The position numbers and the translations under genes were made by a program. A DNA stretch of 64,000 nt, taken from the NCBI RefSeq assembly GCF_021215455.1, contig NZ_JAJPWV010000006.1, positions 1 to 64,000 of the forward strand. The letters run 5' to 3'. The DNA comes from Mucilaginibacter roseus. GTDB lineage: Bacteria; Bacteroidota; Bacteroidia; Sphingobacteriales; Sphingobacteriaceae. Position 1 is the stretch's first letter; every line of letters starts with the position of its first letter. Of the stretch, positions 23,264 through 32,179 are shown one piece after another. The notes beneath the pieces are model-generated. The model made no database searches. It was not told the origin of the DNA and saw only the letters and a list, made by a program, of their open reading frames with translations.

Positions 23264-24661
23264 ATGAGTTTCAGAATTGAACATGATACCATGGGCGAGG
23301 TAAAGGTGCCTGCCGATAAATACTGGGGAGCGCAAACCGAACGCTCACGCAATAACTTTAAAATTGGTCCGGAAGCATCAATGCCGAAGGAAATTATTGA
23401 GGCGTTCGCTTACCTGAAAAAGGCCGCCGCCTATACCAATACCGACCTGAACGTGCTGCCTGCCGAAAAGCGCGACCTGATAGCACAGGTATGCGATGAG
23501 ATACTGGAAGGCAAGCTGGACAGCGAGTTTCCGCTGGTGATCTGGCAAACGGGTTCGGGCACGCAATCAAACATGAATGTTAACGAGGTGGTGGCCAACC
23601 GCGCGCACGTGTTGCAGGGCAACAAGCTGGGCGAGGGCAAAACGTTTATCCATCCGAATGATGATGTAAACAAATCGCAATCCTCAAACGATACTTACCC
23701 TACCGCCATGCACATTGCTGCATACAAAATACTGATCGACGTTACCATTCCGGGTATTGAAAAGCTTCGGGACACGCTGAAAGCCAAATCGCAGGCTTTT
23801 ATGAATGTGGTTAAGATTGGCCGTACCCACCTGATGGATGCTACGCCGATTACACTCGGTCAGGAATTTTCGGGCTATGTATCGCAATTGGATCATGGTT
23901 TGCGTGCGTTGCGCAATACCCTTGCTCACCTGAGCGAACTTGCCCTGGGCGGTACTGCCGTAGGTACTGGTATAAACACTCCGCAAGGTTATGATGTTAA
24001 GGTGGCCGATTATATCGCGCAGTTCACTAACCTGCCATTTATTACGGCCGAAAATAAATTTGAAGCATTGGCAGCGCATGACGCTATTGTGGAAAGCCAC
24101 GGCGCCTTAAAGCAAATCGCTGTTGCATTGATGAAAATCGCGAACGACATCCGTATGCTGGCTTCGGGTCCGCGTTCAGGTATAGGCGAAATTCACATTC
24201 CTGATAATGAGCCGGGCTCATCAATCATGCCGGGCAAGGTTAACCCTACCCAAAACGAGGCGGTAACCATGGTTGCGGCACAGGTAATGGGTAATGATGT
24301 GGCCATCGCGGTTGGTGGATCAAACGGCCATTACGAACTGAATGTATTTAAGCCGGTTATGGCAGCCAACTTCCTGCAATCGGCCCGTTTAATTGGTGAT
24401 GCCTGCGTATCATTTAACGATCATTGCGCGGTGGGTATTGAGCCTAATTACGATGGCATCAAAAAACACCTGGAAAATTCACTGATGCTTGTAACCGCGC
24501 TTAACCCGCATATTGGTTATGAGAACGCGGCTAAAATTGCCAAGAAAGCATTGAAAGAAAACAAATCGTTGCGCGAAGCGGCCATTGAACTGGAGCTGTT
24601 AACCAGCGAACAGTTTGACCAATGGGTTCGCCCCGAAAATATGATCGGCAGTTTAAAATAA
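23264..24661 (+). CDS. fumC: Class II fumarate hydratase
   Basis: 465 aa from the ATG at 23264 ([20 protein letters not shown], the usual start of the family). Fumarase/aspartase superfamily signature [15 protein letters not shown] is present, as are [13 protein letters not shown] (substrate site) and [16 protein letters not shown]. It converts fumarate to malate in the TCA cycle, in the cytoplasm as a tetramer. The GKVNPTQ form and total length fit fumarase rather than aspartase. Monocistronic with its own promoter. Confidence 0.95.
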   Translation: MSFRIEHDTMGEVKVPADKYWGAQTERSRNNFKIGPEASMPKEIIEAFAYLKKAAAYTNTDLNVLPAEKRDLIAQVCDEILEGKLDSEFPLVIWQTGSGTQSNMNVNEVVANRAHVLQGNKLGEGKTFIHPNDDVNKSQSSNDTYPTAMHIAAYKILIDVTIPGIEKLRDTLKAKSQAFMNVVKIGRTHLMDATPITLGQEFSGYVSQLDHGLRALRNTLAHLSELALGGTAVGTGINTPQGYDVKVADYIAQFTNLPFITAENKFEALAAHDAIVESHGALKQIAVALMKIANDIRMLASGPRSGIGEIHIPDNEPGSSIMPGKVNPTQNEAVTMVAAQVMGNDVAIAVGGSNGHYELNVFKPVMAANFLQSARLIGDACVSFNDHCAVGIEPNYDGIKKHLENSLMLVTALNPHIGYENAAKIAKKALKENKSLREAAIELELLTSEQFDQWVRPENMIGSLK

Positions 24662-24722
24662 GCTGCCGCAAGTATCAATCCTCTCCTGCGCACAGCACGA
24701 GAGGATTTTTGTTTATACCCCG

Positions 24723-25244
24723 ATGTTTGTGATGTTGAATAAAAAAACGCTGCTGGTTATTTATCCGTTTGTTGCATTATTGGCGGCCGGTTGCACCATG
24801 AACCCACCGATACAGGGTAGGGGGCAGGCCTATTTGCAGGGTGAGTGGCAGCAGAACAGCATTCCCGGCGAAAAAAAGCTGCTCAATTACTCGCTGTCGA
24901 AATTTAAGTTCACTTGCGATTCGTTCTACATCGCCATTAACACTATAAGCCGCGTTAACAGCGGTGCTGATAGCTGCATGAACAAAGGCCGCTGGACAGA
25001 ATATATTAAAGGTCGGTATGAGCAAACCGGCGATACCCTGCACCTGCGCGGTGTTTTTGTTAATGCCGATGGATCGCTGAAGGACAATAAAACCTGTTTT
25101 CGTTTCGGGCCTTACGAAACGTATTACAAAGTAAAAGCGCATGGCGATTCCCTGATTATGCTGAACAGCTCGACAACCGTATTGCCCATTGAAGCAAGGC
25201 TTACCAAACGCATTACCTGCACACCCAAGCCGCTGCAATACTAA
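24723..25244 (+). CDS. Small hypothetical lipoprotein
   Basis: 173 aa with lipobox LLAAGC; either ATG at 24723 or the one at 24732 can start it. The mature region begins with the short acidic-free stretch MNPPIQGRGQAYLQGEWQQ, then beta-rich sequence (FKFTCDSFYIAI, GRYEQTGDTLHLRGVFVN) resembling a lipocalin-like fold found in other Bacteroidota lipoproteins. Two internal Cys could form a disulfide. The function is unknown. It follows fumC by 61 bp and may or may not be co-transcribed. Confidence 0.7.
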   Translation: MFVMLNKKTLLVIYPFVALLAAGCTMNPPIQGRGQAYLQGEWQQNSIPGEKKLLNYSLSKFKFTCDSFYIAINTISRVNSGADSCMNKGRWTEYIKGRYEQTGDTLHLRGVFVNADGSLKDNKTCFRFGPYETYYKVKAHGDSLIMLNSSTTVLPIEARLTKRITCTPKPLQY

Positions 25245-25288
25245 GCATCGTAACAAAAAATTAACAATTAGTTAGCTGATAAGGCTAC

Positions 25289-25296
25289 TATCTTTG
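25289..25296 (+). promoter_or_regulatory. -7 box of the S1/P1 nuclease gene
   Basis: TATCTTTG, a perfect TAnnTTTG match, 15 bp upstream of the chosen ATG at 25312. No clear -33 TTG. It also overlaps the TTG that could start a longer frame, which makes that longer start unlikely. Confidence 0.5.
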
Positions 25297-25311
25297 CCAA
25301 AAAATAATTGC

Positions 25312-26106
25312 ATGAGAAATAGAGTTATGAAAATGATTATCGCGCTGGTAGCGGTAATTTATATTCCGGCGCAGGTAATGGCCTGGGGGCAGCAGGGCCA
25401 CCGCATTAGCGGACAGATTGCCGACAGCTACCTTAATCCCAAAGCGCGCAAAGCCATAAAAGCTATCTTGGGGAACGAAAGCATTGCTATGGCAAGTAAC
25501 TGGGCTGATTTTATTAAGTCGGACTCGACCTACAATTACCTATACAACTGGCATTTTGTAAACTTCGACAAGGCTTTAACTCAGCCTGAAATGGAAGCTT
25601 ACCTTAAGGTTGACACCATTGCTGACGCATATACCAAAATCAATTTTTTGACTATTGAGCTGAAAAAGAAGAACCTAAGCGCTAATAATAAGCTCTTGTA
25701 TCTGCGTATGCTGATCCATATTGTTGAAGATATTCATCAGCCCATGCATACCGGCCACTTGAGCGATAAGGGTGGTAACGATATCAAGGTGCTTTGGATG
25801 AATAACCCAAGTAACCTGCATTCGGTATGGGATTCGCAGCTGATAGATTTTCAGCAATTGAGCTATACTGAATATGTTGCAGCAATCAATCATACCACAG
25901 CCGCTCAACGCACTAAATGGCAGCAGGCATCTGTGTCGCAATGGGTATTTGAGTCTAACCAGATAGCGCAAAAATTATATGCCGATGTTAAGCCGGATGA
26001 AAAGCTGGGCTATCGTTACAACTTTAAATACATTGACACGCTGAACCAGCAACTGGTAAAAGGTGGCGTTCGCCTGGCGGGTTTGTTAAACCAGATATTT
26101 GGATAA
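25312..26106 (+). CDS. S1/P1-type secreted nuclease
   Basis: 264 aa. After a signal peptide cut at A24, the mature protein begins W25-GQQGH30R. In the P1 family the N-terminal Trp and nearby His bind the trinuclear zinc site, so correct processing is needed for activity. Other zinc ligands are visible in NWADFIK (Asp), YNWHFVN (His), HIVEDIHQPMHTGH (several His/Asp) and GGNDIKV. It degrades single-stranded DNA/RNA in the periplasm or medium and serves phosphate and nucleotide scavenging. The length is close to that of the family. Followed 90 bp later by a tyrosine phosphatase gene. Confidence 0.9.
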   Translation: MRNRVMKMIIALVAVIYIPAQVMAWGQQGHRISGQIADSYLNPKARKAIKAILGNESIAMASNWADFIKSDSTYNYLYNWHFVNFDKALTQPEMEAYLKVDTIADAYTKINFLTIELKKKNLSANNKLLYLRMLIHIVEDIHQPMHTGHLSDKGGNDIKVLWMNNPSNLHSVWDSQLIDFQQLSYTEYVAAINHTTAAQRTKWQQASVSQWVFESNQIAQKLYADVKPDEKLGYRYNFKYIDTLNQQLVKGGVRLAGLLNQIFG

Positions 26107-26115
26107 TAGCATTTT

Positions 26116-26190
26116 GAAATTCGGAATTCCGATTTTGGAATCTCTTTCTTTTAGTGGTTGTATTCCGAAATCACCTTCCGCAATCCGCAT
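26116..26190. repeat. Short palindromic repeat region
   Basis: The gap between the nuclease and phosphatase genes holds a perfect TCGGAATTCCGA palindrome and two further ATTCCGA/TCGGAAT-like fragments, giving an untidy inverted-repeat cluster. It may be a repeat remnant or weak terminator. Confidence 0.35.
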
Positions 26191-26195
26191 TTAAT

Positions 26196-26648
26196 ATGAA
26201 GATACTCATGGTATGCCTGGGTAACATCTGCCGTTCGCCGCTGGCGGAGGGCGTAATGCAACACCTGGCCGATAAGAATGGATTAGACTGGACGGTTGAT
26301 TCAGCCGGTACAGGTAATTGGCATGTGGGCGAAGCACCCGATCATCGCTCCATCCGCACGGCCCTTAACCGCGGGGTTGACATCAGCAAACAGGTATGCA
26401 AACAATTTACCGTGCACGATTTTGATGAATTTGACCTCATCATGGTGATGGATAAATTCAACCTGCGTGATGTACTGGCTAAGGCCCGCAACCAGTCGGA
26501 CCGCGACAAGGTACGCCTGCTGCTTGGTAACGCCGAAGTGCCCGACCCGTATTACGACGACTCCAAATTTGAAACCGTTTATGATATGGTTGAGCAAGGC
26601 TGTCGCGATATAATAAAAGAATTTACCGGCATCGATCTCAAAAAATAA
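26196..26648 (+). CDS. Low-molecular-weight protein tyrosine phosphatase
   Basis: 150 aa from the ATG at 26196, which puts the catalytic loop at the normal position: C7-LGNIC-R13-S14, the CX5R(S/T) motif, right after the first strand. The general acid is in VPDPYYDD near residue 115. Cytoplasmic. It dephosphorylates phosphotyrosine on proteins, and in bacteria is often tied to exopolysaccharide control, although no partner kinase is here. A longer frame upstream adds 14 unconserved residues and is rejected. A strong terminator follows. Confidence 0.92.
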   Translation: MKILMVCLGNICRSPLAEGVMQHLADKNGLDWTVDSAGTGNWHVGEAPDHRSIRTALNRGVDISKQVCKQFTVHDFDEFDLIMVMDKFNLRDVLAKARNQSDRDKVRLLLGNAEVPDPYYDDSKFETVYDMVEQGCRDIIKEFTGIDLKK

Positions 26649-26654
26649 CAAAAC

Positions 26655-26688
26655 AAAACGGCCGACTGGATTTTCAGTCGGCCGTTTT
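26655..26688 (+). terminator. Intrinsic terminator after the tyrosine phosphatase gene
   Basis: Perfect 14-bp inverted repeat (26655-26668 and 26675-26688) with a 6-nt loop and flanking A and T runs, 6 bp past the stop. It is symmetric enough to serve the convergent small gene as well. Confidence 0.85.
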
Positions 26689-26708
26689 GTTTGTTAAAAA
26701 GCAGTAGC

Positions 26709-26891
26709 TTATCTCATTTTCATGGTGTCTTGAGCAGCTTTGGTGCTGTCTTTTTTCATCTTCTTCATTTTCTTTTTCATTTTCTTAGTGCTGTCCTGCT
26801 GCATAGTAGCTGATTTTACGTTAACATCTGCAGCGTAAACGCTTCCGAATGAGATAGCCGCTAAGGCTACCATTGTAATTACTTTTTTCAT
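26709..26891 (-). CDS. Lys/Met-rich exported mini-protein
   Basis: 60 aa. A normal signal peptide (MKKVITMVALAAISFGSVYA) is followed by a 40-residue mature peptide. That peptide consists mostly of Lys, Met, Asp, Thr and Gln in imperfect repeats (KKMKKKMKKMKKDSTKAAQD). It is strongly basic, probably unstructured and periplasmic. It resembles the short repeat-rich exported peptides sometimes annotated as MxKDx-repeat proteins. A role in metal binding through Met or in acid stress has been suggested for such peptides but is not established. Monocistronic. Confidence 0.7.
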   Translation of the reverse strand: MKKVITMVALAAISFGSVYAADVNVKSATMQQDSTKKMKKKMKKMKKDSTKAAQDTMKMR

Positions 26892-27054
26892 GGTGGTAGT
26901 TCTTTTGTTGTTTTATTTATAAAAACAGCAATTCGGAAAGCAATTAGTTTTACTTGTGGTTAAAATTATTAATTTAATAACATGTTAGCGCGAAGGTGAA
27001 ACAAAAATGCCGAAGTGTTAACCACTTCGGCATCAGTATTATAAAAAATATAAT

Positions 27055-28320
27055 TTATTGAATTACAGTTCCGTTAGGTATAACGGATAGCTTTTTTACT
27101 ACTACAATGCCATCCTGAATGGTGTAGGTGCCATAATCGCCGTCTGGTTTGCTGGCTTCGCAGTTGATGGTCACGTCATTACCAATATAACAGTTCTTGT
27201 CGATGATAGCATTTTTAATGCAGCACCGGTCGCCAATGCCCATTATCGGGCGATCGTTCACGCGCGAGTCTTCGATCTGCTCAAGGGTTTGATACATATC
27301 GCTGCCCATTACATAGCAGTTCTCAATAGTGGTATCAAAACCAACTCGGGTACGTATGCCAATAATAGAGCGCTTGATGTGTTTAGCATTGATGATGCAA
27401 CCATCAGCCACGATAGCCTTTTCCATCAGCGTGCCTGATATTTTTGATGGCGGCAACATGCGTGCACGGGTAAATATATGGTTCTTATCAAAAAGGTTAA
27501 ACTGCGGTATGTCGTCCGTTAAACCCAGGTTGGCATCAAAAAATGATGGGATGGTACCAATATCGGTCCAGTAGCCTTCGTACTGGTAGCTGGCCACACG
27601 GTGTTCTGTGATAGCCTGCGGAATGATCTCCTTACCAAAGTCCGGGTGATCATTTGATTGCAGCAGATCAAACAGCAACTTGCGGTTAAACAGGTATATA
27701 CCCATTGAGGCCAGATACACACGGCCTTGGGCCTGCATTTCCTCGCTTACTTCTGCCGCCCAGCTCTCAAAGTCCTTCTTCGGTTTCTCGATAAAGGAAG
27801 TGATCATACTGTTCTCATCAGTTTTAAGGATGCCAAAGCCTGGTACATCATTGGCGTGTACGGGTATGGTAGCAATGGATATTTCGGCTTCCTGCTCAAT
27901 ATGTTTATTGATCATATCCTGAAAATCCATCTGGTAAAGCTGGTCGCCCGATAGGATAAGCACATAATCAAACTCGTGTACAATCAGGTGGTGTAAGCTT
28001 TGCCTCACTGCGTCAGCCGTACCTTGAAACCATGATACGCTCGACGGGGTTTGCTCCGCCGCCAGTATGTCAACAAATGCCTCGCTGAAGCTGCTGAAGT
28101 GGTAGGTGTTTTTAATGTGCTTGTTTAGCGATGCCGAGTTAAACTGGGTAAGCACATACATACGCTCAATGCCTGAGTGTAAGCAGTTGGAGATGGGTAT
28201 ATCAACCAAACGGTATTTACCCGCTATAGGCACTGCCGGTTTAGAGCGCGTAGCTGTAAGCGGCGATAAACGGCTGCCCTGGCCGCCTCCAAGCACAATT
28301 GCTATTACATTTGAACTCAT
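27055..28320 (-). CDS. glgC: Glucose-1-phosphate adenylyltransferase (ADP-glucose pyrophosphorylase)
   Basis: 421 aa. Nucleotide-binding motif GGGQGSRLSPLTATRSKPAVP at about residues 10-30, substrate segments SGDQLYQMD and FIEKPKKD, and a C-terminal left-handed beta-helix from about 290. It makes ADP-glucose from ATP and glucose 1-phosphate, the committed step of glycogen synthesis, and is usually allosterically regulated. It is the second gene of an operon whose first gene is glgA, with a 4-bp ATGA overlap. The length fits the family. Confidence 0.95.
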   Translation of the reverse strand: MSSNVIAIVLGGGQGSRLSPLTATRSKPAVPIAGKYRLVDIPISNCLHSGIERMYVLTQFNSASLNKHIKNTYHFSSFSEAFVDILAAEQTPSSVSWFQGTADAVRQSLHHLIVHEFDYVLILSGDQLYQMDFQDMINKHIEQEAEISIATIPVHANDVPGFGILKTDENSMITSFIEKPKKDFESWAAEVSEEMQAQGRVYLASMGIYLFNRKLLFDLLQSNDHPDFGKEIIPQAITEHRVASYQYEGYWTDIGTIPSFFDANLGLTDDIPQFNLFDKNHIFTRARMLPPSKISGTLMEKAIVADGCIINAKHIKRSIIGIRTRVGFDTTIENCYVMGSDMYQTLEQIEDSRVNDRPIMGIGDRCCIKNAIIDKNCYIGNDVTINCEASKPDGDYGTYTIQDGIVVVKKLSVIPNGTVIQ

Positions 28321-29744
28321 GATGCTGTTATTATTCGGTTATAAAGGGTTACATATTCAGCGGCCGAACGATCCCAAGAGTGATCGAGCGCCATCATTGT
28401 TTTGCGTAATTTTTGTAAACGCGGCATATCATTATACAGTACAATAGCGCGGTTTACAGAGTAACATATATCATCAACATTGGCTTGGTTAAAGCGGATG
28501 CCGTAACCGCCCTGCTCGCCAAAATCAATTACGGTATCTTTTAATCCACCTGTGCTGCGTACAATTGGCAAAGTGCCATACCGTAACGAGTACATTTGGT
28601 TAAGGCCACAAGGCTCTACCCGCGATGGCATCAGCAAAAAGTCGGCCCCGGCATAAAATAAATGAGCCAGCGCTTCATCGTAACCAATAAATACGTTGTA
28701 ATGTTCGGTATATTTTTCTTTTAAGGAAAGCAGTTCGGCCTCGGTGTTTTTATCGCCTGCGCCCAGCATTAAAAAATTAACGTGGCCATAGTTTTCCTGC
28801 AGGCTGCGTTCAATGGCCGGAGCCAGCAAGTCGGCACCTTTTTCGCCCACCAGGCGGCCTATAAAAACTACCAGTGGTAATTCGGTGCTTAAACCAAAGC
28901 GCTGGCAAAGGGTGGCCTTGTTTTTATTTTTTCCCTGGGTAATGCGGGTTGTTGAATATTTAGAGGCGATCAGCTTATCGACAGCCGGATTCCAAACATC
29001 GGTGTCAATACCATTTAATATACCCTGGCCTTTGTAGCCTTCGATGTAAAACAGGTATTCTAACCCGTTGGAGTTGATGGTAAGCTCGTGCAGATAACTC
29101 GGCGAAACCGTGGTATAAGCCGAGCAGCATTTAACCGCGGTAGCCAAAGGGTTTAAAGCTCCGGCCCAGTCTAACAAGCCGGTTTTGGTCATGTCTATAT
29201 CGGGCAGGTAACTTAGTTTTTCCCAGCCGGTAGCGCCATGGTATTGGCCATTATGTATGGTAAATACTGTGGGGATATTCGCCAACCGCTTGTAAGCGTT
29301 GGAGTGCTGCAGCAGAAAAGGCACCAACCCTGAATGATGATCATGGCAATGAATAACGTCAGGCGTTTGGCCGCTCCAGTTTATCCAATCCAGAAAAGCG
29401 ATCTGGTAAGCGATGAACTGGTCGGTTTCATCCGGGTAACAATAAACTTCCTGGCGGTCTATCAGTCCGGGTATCTTTACCAAATAAAGCTCAAAGCCGA
29501 GGGCGTTTGTTTTTTCTTTCAGTATTTCAAAATATAAGCGCCTTGTACCAAGTAAGGTAAGTCCTTGGAAAACAATATCGAACTCATGCTCACGGGTAAA
29601 CTTGCGGTCGTAATAAGGCAGTACAACGGCGGCTTTCAAGCCGGCTGCTACCTGGTATTTAGGCAACGCGCCTACAACATCGGCAAGGCCGCCAACTTTG
29701 GCAACCGGAAAGCACTCGGCGCTTAAATGGTATATTCTCATCAC
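28317..29744 (-). CDS. glgA: Glycogen synthase (ADP-glucose type)
   Basis: 475 aa, GT5 family. The N-terminal ADP-glucose site is KVGGLADV (residues 17-24), with Val in place of the usual Thr of KTGGL. The second domain contains FIGRLVGEKG and the C-terminal catalytic E in PSRVEPCGLNQMYS, followed by STGGL. It extends alpha-1,4-glucan chains with ADP-glucose in the cytoplasm. The protein begins MMRIYHLS; the second ATG (29741) is equally likely. It is coupled to glgC by overlap; no glgB is in the window. Confidence 0.93.
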   Translation of the reverse strand: MMRIYHLSAECFPVAKVGGLADVVGALPKYQVAAGLKAAVVLPYYDRKFTREHEFDIVFQGLTLLGTRRLYFEILKEKTNALGFELYLVKIPGLIDRQEVYCYPDETDQFIAYQIAFLDWINWSGQTPDVIHCHDHHSGLVPFLLQHSNAYKRLANIPTVFTIHNGQYHGATGWEKLSYLPDIDMTKTGLLDWAGALNPLATAVKCCSAYTTVSPSYLHELTINSNGLEYLFYIEGYKGQGILNGIDTDVWNPAVDKLIASKYSTTRITQGKNKNKATLCQRFGLSTELPLVVFIGRLVGEKGADLLAPAIERSLQENYGHVNFLMLGAGDKNTEAELLSLKEKYTEHYNVFIGYDEALAHLFYAGADFLLMPSRVEPCGLNQMYSLRYGTLPIVRSTGGLKDTVIDFGEQGGYGIRFNQANVDDICYSVNRAIVLYNDMPRLQKLRKTMMALDHSWDRSAAEYVTLYNRIITAS

Positions 29745-29873
29745 AGGTTATAAATGGGCTTCAAGTTACTAACATTAAGCCGTAACAAACAAACCCGGTA
29801 AGCACAAAAATGTGTGATATTTTTTAAAAAATACGCTTTGCTGACCAAGCATTAAAAACTGTTTAGCAATACA

Positions 29874-32018
29874 TCAGCTCGATGCGATTTCGCGCTTGAG
29901 CCAGCTTACAACCGCTTTAATCTCCGTGTAACTGTACTCATCGCCTAAAACTTCCTTTAGCGGTGCAAGGCGTTCAGCGCCGTAACTCTCAATGGCGTTT
30001 TGTATGGCCGGTATTTTATCCTCGTTCACAAATTCAGTAACTTCAAGATCGCCGGTTTGTATAAATTGGGTAAGGTGGCCCTCAACCGTCATCGGCGAGA
30101 GGCCGCGTTCGGTAGCTATTTCGGTTATGCTTTTACCCGCCTTAAAAAGGTTAAGGCTTTCCTTTTGGGTGTTGTTCACCTTTTCGCTGCGTGGCTTTGA
30201 CTGACGCTTTGGCGCACGCTGCTTTACTTTTGACGACAGCCCGTTGGCAATGCAATAAGGCTTGATCACTTCCAGGAACTCGCGGCCATACTTGGCCAGT
30301 TTAACATCGCCAAAACCGGAGATATGGCGCAGTTCATCCATACTTTGTGGCAGGTAGGTGGCCATTTCCAGTAAGGTTGCGTCAGACAGGATGATGTATG
30401 CCGGCACATTTTCGAGCGTTGCGAAGTGCAACCGCACCGTTTTAAGCTGTTCCAGCAATACAGCTTCAAATGGTAAAGCCTCTTCAACTTTTTCTTCAAT
30501 GATCTGCGCTTCGGTCAGCTCAACTTTTTCAAGGCCTTTAAGTACCGCCTCGCTTTTATGGGTCAGCTTAATAGTGGGGTAGGCATCATCTGTTATTTGC
30601 AGGTAGCCGTGGGCATTCAGTTCGCGCAGGTAACGTTGCCACTGCGCCTTGCTGATGTCGGCACCTACGCCGTATGTTTTTAGCTGTTTATGCTCATCGC
30701 GGATCTTCTCGCTTTTTGATCCGCGTAAAAAATCAACTACATAACCTAACCCAAAGCGCTGGTTCAGCCTGTATACTGCCGATAGTGCCTTTTGGGCGAT
30801 GAGCGTACCGTCAAACTTTTTAAACTCGCTGAGGCATATATCGCATGAGCCGCAGTTGTCGGCCGCTTCTTCATCAAAATAGTTGAGCAGGTATTTGCGG
30901 CGACAGGTATGCAGTTCGGAATAGGCCGCCATATCATTCAGCTTTTCTAACAATATCTGGCTTTGCTCTGGGTTATTTTCAAGTGTTACAAAGTTCTTTA
31001 GCTTGATAACATCTCCAGGCGAGTAATATAGCATGGCATCTGATGGTAAGCCGTCGCGCCCGGCACGACCGGTTTCCTGGTAGTAGCCCTCAATGTTTTT
31101 AGGCATATCCATGTGCACCACATAGCGTACGTTTGATTTATTGATGCCCATACCAAAGGCGATGGTTGCCACCATGATCTTCACCTCGTCGCGTAAAAAA
31201 GCTTCTTGGTTACGGGCCTTGGTCGCGTGGTCAAGTCCGGCATGATAGGCTTCGGCGCTGTAACCCTCATCTTTCAGATCGGCAGCCAGGGCTTCGGTTG
31301 ATTTGCGTGACAAGCAATAGATGATGCCTGAATCATCGTTCCTGTCGACCAAAAAGCTAAGCAGTTGGTTAAAGCTTTTATTTTTAGGTAACACCCTGTA
31401 AGTGATGTTGGCCCGGTTAAATGATGAAACATAAACGGCAGGCTCGTGCAGCGCAAGCTTTTCCAGTATGTCCTTTTGCGTCAGTTTATCTGCTGTAGCG
31501 GTAAGGGCTATAACGGGAATGTTGTTGAAATGACCTTTCAGGTGGGCCAGCATCAGGTATTCGGGCCTAAAATCATGTCCCCAGTGCGATATACAATGTG
31601 CCTCATCAATAGCGAACAGCGATACCGGCAACGATTTTAAAAAATCAATCAGCTTGTTTTCTATACCGAATAAGCGTTCCGGTGCTATATAAAGCAGCTT
31701 TATTTGATTATTTGTTAAGCGGGATATGATGTCGCGCTGCTCGTCGGGTGTTTGCGCCGAATTTAAATAGGCCGCCGGGATACCGTTAAGGTTCAGGCTA
31801 TCTACCTGGTCCTTCATCAGCGCGATGAGGGGCGAGATAACAATAGTTAAGCCCGGCAACAGCACGGCCGGCAATTGGTAGCAAAGAGATTTACCGCCGC
31901 CGGTGGGCATTAGCGCCATAACATCATGCCCGGAAAGTACCTGCCCTATAATAGCTTCCTGTTGGTGCCGGAACGCGCTGTAACCAAAATATTTTTGCAG
32001 GGCCTGGATTGGGGTCAT
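29874..32018 (-). CDS. recQ: ATP-dependent DNA helicase RecQ
   Basis: 714 aa. Superfamily 2 helicase core with Walker A TGGGKS (39-44), DEAH box with the RecQ-specific HCISHWGHDFRPEY, and motif VI YYQETGRAGRDG. Next is the RecQ C-terminal zinc-binding region (Cys cluster RRKYLLNYF...CGSCDIC), then a winged-helix part. An HRDC domain lies at about 525-600, and a final helix-turn-helix tail (SITEIATERGLSPMTVEGH) is found in some long RecQ proteins. It unwinds DNA in recombination repair. Monocistronic, divergent from the M14 peptidase. Confidence 0.95.
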   Translation of the reverse strand: MTPIQALQKYFGYSAFRHQQEAIIGQVLSGHDVMALMPTGGGKSLCYQLPAVLLPGLTIVISPLIALMKDQVDSLNLNGIPAAYLNSAQTPDEQRDIISRLTNNQIKLLYIAPERLFGIENKLIDFLKSLPVSLFAIDEAHCISHWGHDFRPEYLMLAHLKGHFNNIPVIALTATADKLTQKDILEKLALHEPAVYVSSFNRANITYRVLPKNKSFNQLLSFLVDRNDDSGIIYCLSRKSTEALAADLKDEGYSAEAYHAGLDHATKARNQEAFLRDEVKIMVATIAFGMGINKSNVRYVVHMDMPKNIEGYYQETGRAGRDGLPSDAMLYYSPGDVIKLKNFVTLENNPEQSQILLEKLNDMAAYSELHTCRRKYLLNYFDEEAADNCGSCDICLSEFKKFDGTLIAQKALSAVYRLNQRFGLGYVVDFLRGSKSEKIRDEHKQLKTYGVGADISKAQWQRYLRELNAHGYLQITDDAYPTIKLTHKSEAVLKGLEKVELTEAQIIEEKVEEALPFEAVLLEQLKTVRLHFATLENVPAYIILSDATLLEMATYLPQSMDELRHISGFGDVKLAKYGREFLEVIKPYCIANGLSSKVKQRAPKRQSKPRSEKVNNTQKESLNLFKAGKSITEIATERGLSPMTVEGHLTQFIQTGDLEVTEFVNEDKIPAIQNAIESYGAERLAPLKEVLGDEYSYTEIKAVVSWLKREIASS

Positions 32019-32179
32019 AAGTATAAAGATGTGCGGATATGCTGATGTGCAAATGTGCGGATTATTGCTTGCGTGGCGATACCTGTTTCAGGATAATTAC
32101 ACAAAAATTTGTCTATTTTACCTGTAATTTATCGACATTTAACATCTGCACATTGCGTAAAAATTTTCTACACGGTTAT

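Noticed and set aside
26116..26190. Insertion-sequence end
   Set aside because: The short EcoRI-type palindrome fragments are too short and not flanked by a target duplication.
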